From NCBI GenBank assembly GCA_020633335.1, contig JACKDU010000005.1:124001-188000 (forward strand): a stretch of DNA of 64,000 nucleotides. Direction: 5' to 3'. Below are positions 27,542-36,008 of this stretch, piece after piece. A program made the position numbers and the translations under genes. The notes under the pieces are model-generated. The model was not told the DNA's origin, made no database searches, and saw only the letters and a program-made list of their open reading frames with translations. Position 1 is the stretch's first letter, and each line of letters opens with the position of its first letter. The stretch comes from Myxococcales bacterium. Its GTDB lineage: Bacteria; Myxococcota_A; Polyangia; Nannocystales; Nannocystaceae.

Positions 27542-27647
27542 GCAACGCTAGGGCCCCGTGGCCCCGCCTAGCTCGCCTCCCCGCCGTCCTCCTCCGCCGG
27601 TGACGGCCACAACCATCGCCGTGAGCCGCGGCGCGTAGGAGCGGGCG

Positions 27648-30353
27648 ATGGAGGTGCACCCGATCATCCGCGCCCGCTGGGTCATCCTGGCGATCGTCGT
27701 CGCCCTCGCGGCCTTCATCCTCCCGGGCGTCGACGACGTCCGCGAGGACAACGACGTCCTCGCCTTCCTGCCGCCGGATCACCCGGAGGTGATCAACTTT
27801 CATGAGGTCGCGGCCCGCTTCGGGATGCTCGAGATCGGCCTCGTCGGCCTCCACGTCGACGAGGGCGACATGCTCGGGATCGACGAGGTCGATCGGGTGC
27901 GGGCGCTCTCGAAGGCGATCACCGAGCTCCCCGGGGTCAAGGTCGTCCTCTCGTTCACCGACCTGCCGAACCCGGTGGTCACCGAGGACGGCCTCGAGGT
28001 CGCGGCCCTGGTGCCCGAGGAGCTCCGCGATCCGGCGGCGATCCGCGAGCGCGTGCTGGGCTCGCGCGACGCGGTCGGCAACGTGGTCTCGGCCGACGGC
28101 CGGGCGGCATCGCTGATGGTCTTCCTCCTGAGCCGCGAGGATCGCTCGGGGAACGAGCGCGCGGAGCTCCTCGGCAGGATCCGCGAGCTCACCCGCGAGC
28201 GCTGGCCGGCCGAGAGCCACTTCTCCGGCGCGCCCTTCATCGAGGAGGACGCCGCCCGCACCAGCCGCGCCGACATCGTCCGCCTCTCGCCGATCGTCAT
28301 CGGCGTCCTCGTCCTGGTCTCGGCGATCCTCCTGGGCTCGCTGGTCGCCGCGGTCCTCAACGTCGTCGTCACCGCCCTCGGGGTCGGCCTGGTGATGGGC
28401 GCCCATGGGGTCTTCGGCGAGTCGCTGACGATCGTCTCGTCGTCGATCCCGGTGATGATGGTCGCCCTCGGCGGCGCCTTCGGGGTCCACATGCTCGCCG
28501 GCTACCAGCGCCAGGAGGGCGCGAGCAGCCGCGAGCGCGCGTCGGCGGTGGTCCGCGAGCTCTGGCGGCCGGTGGTGCTCAGCGGGCTGACGACCGCGGT
28601 CGCCTTCTTCGCGCTCCTGGTGATGCCGCAGGTGCCGATGCAGCGCTTCGGCGTCGCCGCCGGCGTCGGCGTCCTCCTCCTCCTGGCGCTGGCGATCCTG
28701 GTGATGCCCGCGCTCTTGTCCCTCCTGCCGAAGGGGTGGATGAAGCCGCGGCCCGAGCGGGCGATGCCGCTGCGCCTGCGGCCGCCGCTCTGGCTCCTCC
28801 TGGCGATCGCGGCGATCGGCGCGGGGCTCAGCACCCGGATGGTCGCCGACCCCGACACCGGCAACGTCTTCTCGGCGGAGAGCGAGCCGCGGCGGGCGAC
28901 CGCCTTCTTCGACGAGCACTTCGGCGGCTCGATCTTCCTCCAGGTGACGATCGAGGGGCCGCTCGCCGAGGCGATCACGCTCCGCGAGATCCGCGAGATC
29001 AGCGAGCAGGTCGCGCTGATCGAGGGGGTCGCCGACGTCCGCTCGGTGGTCGAGCCGGTCGAGGTCCTCAACCAGGCGCTGGGCGGCCGCCGCGGGGTCC
29101 CGGAGACCGCGCCGCGGGCTGCCCGAGTGCTCACCTACCTCACCGGCCACCCGGCGATGGCCCAGCTCATGACCGAGGACGCCGCCGGCGCGCTGATCCA
29201 CGTCAAGCTCGCGCCGATGCCCGGGGCCGAGCAGGTCGCCGTCACCGCCAAGGTGCGCGAGGTCCTGCGGCGCTACGAGGGCGCGAACGACCGGATGTTC
29301 GCGGTCTCGACGGCGGTCCCGGAGGTCCGGGCGATCCAGGTCGCCGAGGTCGGCGCCCGCCTCGAGCGCCTCCTCGGGCGCCAGATCGATCGCGATCTCC
29401 TGACCTCGGCGTCGACCAAGGTCGCGCCGACCGACGCGCTCCTCGCCGCCCTGGCGACGATCCGCGACGCGGCCCTCGAGGGCGAGGACTCGCCGGTCGA
29501 GGGGGTGCCGCGGGAGGAGATCGACGCGATCGATCCGGCGTCGCTCATCGAGCCCCGCGAGGCCGCCCTCGAGGCGCTCCTCCGGTCGAAGCTGCCGACC
29601 CTCGCCGAGAGCGATCCCGAGGGGATCGGCTTCGCCGCGAAGATCCTCGGCGCGCGGGTCGACGAGGAGATCCTCAAACACCGGGTGACCCAGCGCTGCG
29701 CCGCCCTCGGCCTCGCGCCGAGCGGCGGGGAGCCGGGGAAGAGCTGCGCCGACCTCCAGCCGGCGCTCAGCGAGCTCGACGACGAGGAGTGGCGGGTCGC
29801 CGCGATCCCGGCCGGCGCCGAGGGCCGCGAGGTCGCCTTCCGCCCGCGCCTCACCGGTCAGCCGGTGATCGGCGAGGCCTTCGCCGAGAGCGTGACCTCC
29901 TCGCTCTTCTCGTCGACGCTGGTCTCGGTCGCTGGCCTCGCCCTCGTCCTCCTGATCGCCCGCCAGCTCTTCGCGCTCCTGCCGGCGCTCTGGACGTTGG
30001 CGGTGACGATGGGGACGCTGGCGGTGCTCGGCGTGCCGATCAGCGTCGGCACCAGCATGGTCTCGTGCATCGCCATCGGCGCGGGCGTCGACTTCGCGAT
30101 CCACCTCTTCTTCCGGGCCCGCTGCCACCAGGGGCCGCTCGCCGGTCAGCTCGCGGTCAATGAGATCGGCGCGGTCATCCTGATCTCGGCGCTCCAGCTC
30201 TCGGCGGCCTTCCTGGTGCTCCTCAATTCCGGGATGGCGCCGCTCCGCGACTTCGGGATCGGCCTGGCAATCGGCCTCCTCGGGGCCGGTCTCGGCGCCT
30301 GCTGGCTAGTGCCGGTGATCGGCCGCTGGCGGGCTGGTCGGGCCGGGAAGTGA
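27648..30353 (+). CDS. RND-superfamily (MMPL/HpnN-like) exporter
   Basis: A 901-residue inner-membrane protein with the duplicated RND plan: TM1 (ARWVILAIVVALAAFIL), a large periplasmic domain, five helices (from IVIGVLVLVSAILLGSLVAA), then TM7, a second periplasmic domain and five more helices (VAGLALVLLIARQLFALLPA on). Acidic GAGVDFAIH in the second helix bundle matches the proton-relay GxxxDY-type segment. ATG 27648 has AGGAGCGGG just upstream. The length and the lack of a drug-efflux adaptor gene fit lipid exporters such as HpnN (hopanoids) or MmpL. The next two genes encode a periplasmic LolA-like protein and an outer-membrane barrel, so together they may form a lipid export path. Confidence 0.85.
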   Translation: MEVHPIIRARWVILAIVVALAAFILPGVDDVREDNDVLAFLPPDHPEVINFHEVAARFGMLEIGLVGLHVDEGDMLGIDEVDRVRALSKAITELPGVKVVLSFTDLPNPVVTEDGLEVAALVPEELRDPAAIRERVLGSRDAVGNVVSADGRAASLMVFLLSREDRSGNERAELLGRIRELTRERWPAESHFSGAPFIEEDAARTSRADIVRLSPIVIGVLVLVSAILLGSLVAAVLNVVVTALGVGLVMGAHGVFGESLTIVSSSIPVMMVALGGAFGVHMLAGYQRQEGASSRERASAVVRELWRPVVLSGLTTAVAFFALLVMPQVPMQRFGVAAGVGVLLLLALAILVMPALLSLLPKGWMKPRPERAMPLRLRPPLWLLLAIAAIGAGLSTRMVADPDTGNVFSAESEPRRATAFFDEHFGGSIFLQVTIEGPLAEAITLREIREISEQVALIEGVADVRSVVEPVEVLNQALGGRRGVPETAPRAARVLTYLTGHPAMAQLMTEDAAGALIHVKLAPMPGAEQVAVTAKVREVLRRYEGANDRMFAVSTAVPEVRAIQVAEVGARLERLLGRQIDRDLLTSASTKVAPTDALLAALATIRDAALEGEDSPVEGVPREEIDAIDPASLIEPREAALEALLRSKLPTLAESDPEGIGFAAKILGARVDEEILKHRVTQRCAALGLAPSGGEPGKSCADLQPALSELDDEEWRVAAIPAGAEGREVAFRPRLTGQPVIGEAFAESVTSSLFSSTLVSVAGLALVLLIARQLFALLPALWTLAVTMGTLAVLGVPISVGTSMVSCIAIGAGVDFAIHLFFRARCHQGPLAGQLAVNEIGAVILISALQLSAAFLVLLNSGMAPLRDFGIGLAIGLLGAGLGACWLVPVIGRWRAGRAGK

Positions 30354-30378
30354 GTTCTTGCGGAAAGTGCGCGATTTT

Positions 30379-30415
30379 CACCGCGGTGGTGATCGCGTCC
30401 TGTGATCCGGATCAC
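30379..30415. promoter_or_regulatory. Paired palindromes upstream of the LolA-like gene
   Basis: CACCGCGGTG (30379-30388) and GTGATCCGGATCAC (30402-30415) are perfect palindromes 13 bp apart, in the 191-bp gap after the RND exporter gene. They could be an operator for the downstream pair or part of a 3' structure. No regulator is encoded next to them. Confidence 0.35.
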
Positions 30416-30448
30416 CGCACGGTCGACGTTTTCTCCGGCAGATGCTGG

Positions 30449-30474
30449 GGAGGGCCCCCGCCTCCGGGATTTTT
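30449..30474 (+). terminator. Possible terminator or attenuator before the LolA-like gene
   Basis: GGAGG (30449-30453) pairs with CCTCC (30461-30465) and a T5 run follows at 30470-30474. The stem is short, yet this is the clearest hairpin-plus-T tract in the window. AT-rich GAATAAATA (30485-30493) after it may belong to a new promoter. Confidence 0.35.
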
Positions 30475-30544
30475 GCCCCACCGAGAATAAATACCGAAGC
30501 GCGGTCGCCGTCCAAGGCCGCCAACGCACGGAGTCCCCAACGCC

Positions 30545-31306
30545 ATGAAGCCGGTCTCGCTCCTCCTCGCCACCCTGGTCCTCGCCCCCCTCTCCCTCGG
30601 CGCCGCGCAGCCGGCCTCCGCCGCTGAGGACGCCGCTTCGCTGGGCGCCAAGATCCTCCAGGTCGCCGATCAGAAGGCCGCTGCCTTCCCGAATCAGTCC
30701 TACGTGGCGTCGATGAAGATCTTCAAGGACGGGCGGGAGACCAAGACCCTGGTCTTCAAGATGGTGATGAAGGACCTCGAGAAGCAGCTCATCACCTTCA
30801 CCGCGCCGGGCGACGTCGCCGGGATGAAGGTCCTGATGACCGACGCGGACACGATCTTCATCTACTCGCCGGAGTTCCAGAAGGTCCGTCGGGTCGCCGC
30901 CCACACCCAGAATCAGGGCTTCCTGGGCTCGGAGTTCACGCCCGAGGACATGGCGATGTCGAAGCTCTCGAACCTCTGGGCCGCCGAGGTCCAGGGCAAG
31001 ACGGGGACCGAGACCACCCTCACCCTCAAGCCCAAGAAGCAGGGCGGGAGCTACTCGAAGCTGGAGATCGTGATCGACTCGAAGGTCGGCGGGATCACCA
31101 AGATCCGCTACTTCGACGGGGCCGGGAACGCGGTCCGCGAGCAGGTCCGGGGCGGCTGGAAGACGGTCGGCGGGGCCTCGCTGCCGACCGAGATCAAGAT
31201 GAAGAACCTGAAGACCAACGACGAGACTGTGATCCATCTGTCAGAAATCGATGTGAAGACAGAAATCTCGGATGATATCTTCTCTCGGCGCACGCTCCTG
31301 CGCTGA
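30545..31306 (+). CDS. Outer-membrane lipoprotein-sorting-like (LolA-fold) periplasmic protein
   Basis: A 253-residue protein with a Sec signal peptide (LLLATLVLAPLSLG, cut near ASA-AED at about 26/27). The mature part follows the pattern of PF17131-type LolA-like proteins found beside RND lipid exporters: YVASMKIFKDGRETKTLVFK, GDVAGMKVLMTDADTIFIYS, QGFLGSEFTPEDMAMSK, then KIRYFDGAGNAVREQ. Such folds are half-barrels that shield a lipid while it crosses the periplasm. ATG 30545 follows an ACGGAG-type ribosome site. Eight bases separate it from the barrel gene, so the pair is co-transcribed. True LolA (with LolB and LolCDE) is not implied. The function is inferred from the cluster. Confidence 0.8.
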   Translation: MKPVSLLLATLVLAPLSLGAAQPASAAEDAASLGAKILQVADQKAAAFPNQSYVASMKIFKDGRETKTLVFKMVMKDLEKQLITFTAPGDVAGMKVLMTDADTIFIYSPEFQKVRRVAAHTQNQGFLGSEFTPEDMAMSKLSNLWAAEVQGKTGTETTLTLKPKKQGGSYSKLEIVIDSKVGGITKIRYFDGAGNAVREQVRGGWKTVGGASLPTEIKMKNLKTNDETVIHLSEIDVKTEISDDIFSRRTLLR

Positions 31307-31314
31307 GAGTCCCG

Positions 31315-33138
31315 GTGAGCACGACAGGCCTCCTCCTCGCGTCAGCAATCGTCAGCCTGCAGCCGGCCCCCTCCGCGGATCGCGGATATGCGGGGCCGGA
31401 GGCAATTTCCCCGGAGGAGGCGGCCGCCAGCGGCGGCGTGAGCTCCTCGGGCGCGGCCAAGTCCCCGGCCCCGGCGGAGGGCGGGACGGTCGAGGCCGAG
31501 GACCTCTCGCTCGAGGACGTCTTTGGCCCGGGCCCGGACGCCGACGCTACGGCGGAGGCCGGCGCCGAGGGGGCGAGCGAGGGGCCGAGCGAGAGCGTCG
31601 AGAGCATCGATGACGTCTTCGGCGACGGCGGCGGGGCGGCGCCCGCCCCCGAGGTCAGCGCGGCCGCGTCCTCCGGCGGCGGCGAGAGCAAGGGCCTCCT
31701 CGGCGGCAAGCTGGTCCTCAAGGCCCGGATCCTCAGCAGCGTCTATTACGACATCGCCCGCACCGACAAGCCGGGGACGATCGGCCGTAACGAGAACCGC
31801 CTCGAGTTCCGGCTGACCTACACGCCGAACAAGCACATCCAGATCGTCGGCGACATCGAGCCGGTCTTCATGGGGGTCTCGCAGGCGCGGGAGCTCGACG
31901 ACCTCGCGTCGATGTCGATGATGAACCGCTTCCACGTCGAGAGCCGGGCGGCCTTCGTCGCGGTCAACGACATCGTCAAGGGGCTCGACGTCAAGGTCGG
32001 CCGCCAGATCGTGGTCTGGGGGACCGCCGACAAGTTCTCGCCGACCAACAACATCAACCCGGACGACCTCGAGGACCGGCCGCTCTTCACCGAGCCGATC
32101 GCCAACCAGATGGTGGTCGTCGACTACGCGCCGCTCCGCGATCGCCTCTGGTTCCAGGGGATCTACATCCCGCTCTTCTTCCCGGCCCTCCTGCCGCCGT
32201 CGGCGGCCGCCGGCCTCAAGGACCCCTACGCCGAGGTCCCCTTCGCCAGCGGCGCCGACAAGGCGAAGATCTTCTACCTGCAGGACGACTACCTCCCGGC
32301 CAACCCGAAGCTCCTGCCCAACGTCGTCGGCCACGTGATCATGCCGGAGACGACCCTGGCGAACGGCCAGGCGGCGGCGAAGATCGGCACCCGCCTCGCC
32401 GACATCGACTTCTCGGCGTCCTACTACTACGGCCGCCACGACATCCCGCTGCCGAGCGAGGTCAAGTCGACCCTGGTCCACCCGCTCAACAGCGACGAGC
32501 CGCCGCCGGACGGCTACTACCTCCAGTCGGACGCCTACCTGATCTATCCCAAGATGCAGGTGATCGGCCTCGACTTCACGACCCAGGTGCCCTTCCTCGG
32601 CAACATGGGGCTCTGGGGCGAGATGGGCGTCTTCATCCCCAAGGAGGAGCGCCTGCGGATCGAGATGCCAGCCGGCCTCGGGGTCGACGTCACGCCGAAC
32701 GACGGGATGGCCAACCCGGTGATGGAGGTCGAGGGGATCTCGGTCCGCAAGACCCCCTTCATCAAGGCGACCGCCGGCGCCGACTACACGATCGGCAAGC
32801 ACGTCTACGTCCAGGCCCAGTACATCCGCGGCTTCATCGACGAGTTCGGCGCCGACCACGTCGGCAACTACCTCCTCGCCGGGACCGACGTGATCTTCTT
32901 CGGGCGCGCGCTGATCTTCCGGACCTTCGGGCTCGTCGACTTCCCGGGGAACAACCCGAAGGGCGCGGGCTCCTCCGGGGTGATCGCGCCGGCGATCCTC
33001 TTCCAGCCGCCGTGGGGGTTCTTGAACTTCGAGATCGGGTCGTTCGCGTTCCTCGGGCAGGAGGGGGCGCGGACGAAGTTTGGGCAGCGGGCGGTGGGGA
33101 CTTCGATCGCGTACTTGAAGGTGATCGGGCAGTTTTAG
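31315..33138 (+). CDS. Outer-membrane beta-barrel protein (DUF1302-like)
   Basis: A 607-residue protein starting at GTG 31315. A short hydrophobic signal (GLLLASAIVSLQPAPSA) leads into an acidic, Ala/Glu-rich linker to about residue 120 with two copies of the phrase VFG-D (LEDVFGPG, IDDVFGDG). The remainder alternates hydrophobic and polar residues, with many aromatic strand ends, and closes with AYLKVIGQF, a terminal Phe being the signal for barrel insertion. Phrases GRQIVVWGTADKFSPTNNIN and VLKARILSSVYYDI are typical of DUF1302 proteins, which occur with RND exporters and LolA-like proteins. Likely the outer-membrane end of that export path. The acidic N-terminal linker is unusual and may contact a periplasmic partner. 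Confidence 0.78.
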   Translation: MSTTGLLLASAIVSLQPAPSADRGYAGPEAISPEEAAASGGVSSSGAAKSPAPAEGGTVEAEDLSLEDVFGPGPDADATAEAGAEGASEGPSESVESIDDVFGDGGGAAPAPEVSAAASSGGGESKGLLGGKLVLKARILSSVYYDIARTDKPGTIGRNENRLEFRLTYTPNKHIQIVGDIEPVFMGVSQARELDDLASMSMMNRFHVESRAAFVAVNDIVKGLDVKVGRQIVVWGTADKFSPTNNINPDDLEDRPLFTEPIANQMVVVDYAPLRDRLWFQGIYIPLFFPALLPPSAAAGLKDPYAEVPFASGADKAKIFYLQDDYLPANPKLLPNVVGHVIMPETTLANGQAAAKIGTRLADIDFSASYYYGRHDIPLPSEVKSTLVHPLNSDEPPPDGYYLQSDAYLIYPKMQVIGLDFTTQVPFLGNMGLWGEMGVFIPKEERLRIEMPAGLGVDVTPNDGMANPVMEVEGISVRKTPFIKATAGADYTIGKHVYVQAQYIRGFIDEFGADHVGNYLLAGTDVIFFGRALIFRTFGLVDFPGNNPKGAGSSGVIAPAILFQPPWGFLNFEIGSFAFLGQEGARTKFGQRAVGTSIAYLKVIGQF

Positions 33139-33189
33139 TTCGTGGGCTGTGAGGGAGGGCGAGGGTAGGCGGGGGCTGAAGCTGGGGGC

Positions 33190-33289
33190 GGGGTCCAGGG
33201 GCCCTCGTCGCTCAGACAGTCCTCGGTCGTCCGTCGACTTCGTCGACGAACGCCCTGCGGGAACTCGCTCTCGAGGGCCCCTGAACCCC
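33190..33289. repeat. Long imperfect inverted repeat
   Basis: Arms 33190-33207 and 33272-33289 match at 17 of 18 positions (GGGGTYCAGGGGCCCTCG and its complement). The 64-bp centre holds a smaller palindrome, GTCGAC-TTC-GTCGAC. As RNA this would fold into a large branched hairpin. Confidence 0.7.
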
Positions 33290-33299
33290 GCTCAGCGGC

Positions 33300-33483
33300 G
33301 CGTCCTGCCTGCCACGCGTGAGAGGGAGTCGCATGCGGGCTTCGTCGGCGCATCCTGCGTGCTGCGTGGGAGTGAGCCGCATGCGGGCCGTGTCGCGTCT
33401 TCTGGCTCGCCGCGCGTGAGGGTGAGCTGTGTCGCGTCGTCTTGGTCGCCGCGCGTGAGGGTGAGCCGCGTGCGGGCTGTGTC
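33300..33483. repeat. Four diverged tandem repeats of about 48 bp
   Basis: Units begin at about 33300, 33348, 33395 and 33434 (48, 47, 39 and 50 bp). Each has the order GCGT-C-TCCTG/TTCTGG, CCGCGCGTGAGGG, TGAGCCGCATGCGGGC, GTGTC; the third lacks about 10 bp. Spacers between matches are themselves repeated, so it is not a CRISPR array. Confidence 0.65.
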
Positions 33484-33497
33484 GCGGCTTTGTGATG

Positions 33498-33511
33498 TGT
33501 CTCTTCGGGCA
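33498..33511. repeat. Palindromic motif copy (TGTCT-CTTC-GGGCA)
   Basis: Member of the TGTCY-N4-RGRCA family with one arm mismatch, followed by GGT as in other copies. It lies 18 bp past the stop codon of the converging LonC-like gene, where a terminator would be expected. Confidence 0.45.
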
Positions 33512-33528
33512 GGTCCGAGGAGACCGCG

Positions 33529-36006
33529 CTAGCGGGCGCCGGGGAGCGGCTGGAGGGCGAGCTGGGCCTGGCGGAGGCGGGCGAGGCGGCGTTCGATGCG
33601 GCCGTAGACCGTGTTGTCGGGGAAGCGGCCGTCGACCGGGTGGTCGACCTCGTCGTGGGCGATGAGGTCGGCGCCGGCGGGCATCCCCATCAGGATCTCG
33701 ACGCCCTCCTCGACCGTGGCGATCGGCCAGATGAAGAAGCGGCCGGCGTCGATCGCCTCGACGACGTCGGGGCGGAGGATCAGGTTGCGGACGTTGGTGT
33801 GGGGGATGATCACGCCCTGGGTGCCGGTCAGGCCCTGGGCCGAGCAGAGGTCGAAGAAGCCCTCGATCTTCTCGTTGGCCGCGCCGATCGGCAGGATCCG
33901 CCCGCGCTGGTCGACGCTGCCGGTGATCCCGACGTCCTGGCGGGCCGGCACCTGGGCGAGGCTCGAGAGGATCGCGAAGAGCTCGGCGGTCGACGCCGAG
34001 TCGCCCTCGATCGGCATGTAGGTCTGCTCGAAGACCACCGACGCGCCGAAGGCGATCGGCTGGGTGCGGGCGAAGCGGTCGTAGAGGTAGCCGGTGAGGA
34101 TCAGGATCCCCTTGGAGTGGATCGGCCCCGACATCTCGACCTCGCGGTCGATGTTGAGGGTCCCCTGGGTGCCGGCGTAGGTCACCGCGGTCACCCGGCA
34201 GGGGCGGCCGACCGACTGGAAGCCGTCGGAGACCACCGCGAGGCCGTTGACCTGGCCGATGTGGGCGCCGCTGAGCTCGACCCGGAGCGCGCCGCAGCGA
34301 TAGAGGTCGAGGAGCTTCTCGCGCATCTGCCCGTGGCGCTCCTGCATGACTGCGCGGGCGCGGCGGAAGTGCTCGGCCTCGAGGAGCTCGTCGCCGCTCG
34401 AGGTCGCCGCCGCCTCGGCGATCAGATCGCTGAGGAGGCCGACGTTGGTCGTCATCTTGTCCTGGTCCTCGGCCAGGCGGGCGCCGTACTCGATGAGCTC
34501 GCGGAGGCCCGAGCGGCCGCAGCGCGGGAGGCCGCGGTGGCGGCTGAGCCAGAGGGCGACGCCGGGGTAGACCTGGAGCGCCTCGGCGAGCGGCATCTCG
34601 TCGGTGAAGTCCGCGCGGATCTTGAAGAGGCGGCCGAACTCGGGGTCGAGCTCCTGGAGCTGGGCGATCAGGTCGGGGTCGGCGACGAGGACGACCTTGA
34701 GGTCGAGGCCGATCGGCTGGACCCGGAGGGTGAGGCCCTCGTCGTTCTCCTCGTGGGGCTGGATCGCCCGGGCGAGGAGGCAGCTCTTGAGGTGCTCGTA
34801 GACCCGCTCGCGCTTGACCAGGGCGTCGGCGTCGATGATCAGGAAGCCGCCGTTGGCCCGGTGGAGATCGCCGGCGAGGAAGGTCCCGGGCTCGGGGTAG
34901 CGGCTCTCGTGGGGGGCGGCGATCGTCCGGCCGAAGAGGCCGGCGATCGACACGTTCTGGGCCTGGATCAGGGGCGCGGGCGAGCCCTCCTCGCCGGTGG
35001 TCAGGAGGGTGGGGATCACCAGGCCGCGCGGGATCTCGGCGATCGGCGGCGGGGCGGCGAGGGTCGAGCCGAGCTGGAAGAGCTGGATCAGGTACTCGTG
35101 GAGCTCGTCGATGAAGCGACGGACCTGATCGGTCGCCAGGGCCTCGCTCGGGAGCGCGTCGAAGCACTCGGCGAAGCCGGCCCGGAGCGCGTCGCGTTGG
35201 CGCTGGACCAGTCGGGCGGCGCTCTCGGCCTCGAGGAGCGCGAGCTGGCGCTGGCTCTCCTCGACGTGGGGGCGGATCGCGTCGATCGCCCCGACGTAGC
35301 GGCTGGCGCCGCCGCTCTCGTCGCTGGCGGCCTCGGTGGGGGCGGGCTCGCCGGGGGCGGGCTCGCCGGGCTCGGCCGCGTCCTTGGCCGCGGCGTCGCT
35401 CTCCTCGGCGTCGTCGCCGTCATCGGCTGCGCCGTCGCCCTCGGGCTCGTCGTCGTCGAGGGGGACGAAGTCGAAGCCGTCATCGCTGGCGATCAGCGCG
35501 AGGCCGTGCTCGCGGGCGACCGCCGAGAGCTGCTCGTGGAGCTGGCGCTCGCCCGCGCTCTGCTCGCGGTGGATCTCGACCTGGAGGCGGTTGCGGGTGC
35601 GGCCCTCGAGGATCTCGTGGATCGTCGCGGCGAGGCGGCCGTAGAGCTCCTCGAGGGCGCGGACGAAGGCGGGGCCGCGGCCGGTCGGGAGGAAGGCCGG
35701 GGTCGGCTCGAGGGGCCAGCGCTGGTTGGGGAGGAGGACCAGATCGCGGGCCGAGGGCCGGCGGCGGGCCTCCTGGCGGGCGAGCGCCATCGCGGTCGAG
35801 GTCCGGCCGCAGCCGCGGCGGCCGACGACGGCGACGTTGAAGCCGGGCGCCCGCTCGGCGAGGCCGCGCGTGAGCGCGTCGACGGCGCGACGCTGGGGTG
35901 CGAGGTGGATCTCCTCCGCCTCGGCCTCCGAGGCGGGGGGGACGATCCTGTCCTCGGGGACCTGAACGCTGCACCGCGAGGCGGGCAGCGGGTCGACGCG
36001 GGGCAT
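33529..36006 (-). CDS. LonC/YcbZ-like ATP-dependent protease
   Basis: An 825-residue protein with an N-terminal ATPase and a C-terminal Lon-type serine protease. The protease dyad is Ser670 (in PIEGDSASTAE) and Lys713 (in GAANEKIEGF); the 43-residue spacing equals that of E. coli Lon (679/722). The P-loop is GRRGCGRTS (62-70), where Arg replaces the usual Lys. I recall GTGRT forms in YcbZ-like proteins, so this may be normal for the family. An acidic, Pro/Glu/Ala-rich insertion lies at about 195-235. It starts two bases after the stop of the histone-H1-like gene, so the two are translationally linked. Likely cytoplasmic proteolysis of damaged or regulatory proteins; the substrate is unknown. 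Confidence 0.88.
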   Translation of the reverse strand: MPRVDPLPASRCSVQVPEDRIVPPASEAEAEEIHLAPQRRAVDALTRGLAERAPGFNVAVVGRRGCGRTSTAMALARQEARRRPSARDLVLLPNQRWPLEPTPAFLPTGRGPAFVRALEELYGRLAATIHEILEGRTRNRLQVEIHREQSAGERQLHEQLSAVAREHGLALIASDDGFDFVPLDDDEPEGDGAADDGDDAEESDAAAKDAAEPGEPAPGEPAPTEAASDESGGASRYVGAIDAIRPHVEESQRQLALLEAESAARLVQRQRDALRAGFAECFDALPSEALATDQVRRFIDELHEYLIQLFQLGSTLAAPPPIAEIPRGLVIPTLLTTGEEGSPAPLIQAQNVSIAGLFGRTIAAPHESRYPEPGTFLAGDLHRANGGFLIIDADALVKRERVYEHLKSCLLARAIQPHEENDEGLTLRVQPIGLDLKVVLVADPDLIAQLQELDPEFGRLFKIRADFTDEMPLAEALQVYPGVALWLSRHRGLPRCGRSGLRELIEYGARLAEDQDKMTTNVGLLSDLIAEAAATSSGDELLEAEHFRRARAVMQERHGQMREKLLDLYRCGALRVELSGAHIGQVNGLAVVSDGFQSVGRPCRVTAVTYAGTQGTLNIDREVEMSGPIHSKGILILTGYLYDRFARTQPIAFGASVVFEQTYMPIEGDSASTAELFAILSSLAQVPARQDVGITGSVDQRGRILPIGAANEKIEGFFDLCSAQGLTGTQGVIIPHTNVRNLILRPDVVEAIDAGRFFIWPIATVEEGVEILMGMPAGADLIAHDEVDHPVDGRFPDNTVYGRIERRLARLRQAQLALQPLPGAR

Positions 36007-36008
36007 GG

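Larger units (their letters stand above)
33139..33528. other. Repeat-rich non-coding region between converging operons
   Basis: 390 bp without a believable gene; a 127-residue frame on the plus strand follows the repeats and lacks family traits. It contains a long inverted repeat, four tandem units and one copy of the TGTCY palindrome, each listed separately. It may terminate both operons. Confidence 0.7.

Noticed and set aside
27453..30128. 891-codon open frame antisense to the RND exporter
   Set aside because: His/Arg/Asp/Glu-rich without hydrophobic core; the plus strand has a clear 12-helix transporter.
33300..33483. Possible CRISPR array
   Set aside because: Whole units repeat head to tail with drift; there are no unique spacers and no cas genes.
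33149..33532. 127-codon plus-strand frame over the intergenic repeats
   Set aside because: It only translates the tandem units (SPRVRVSCVAS-type repeats), lacks a ribosome site and family traits.
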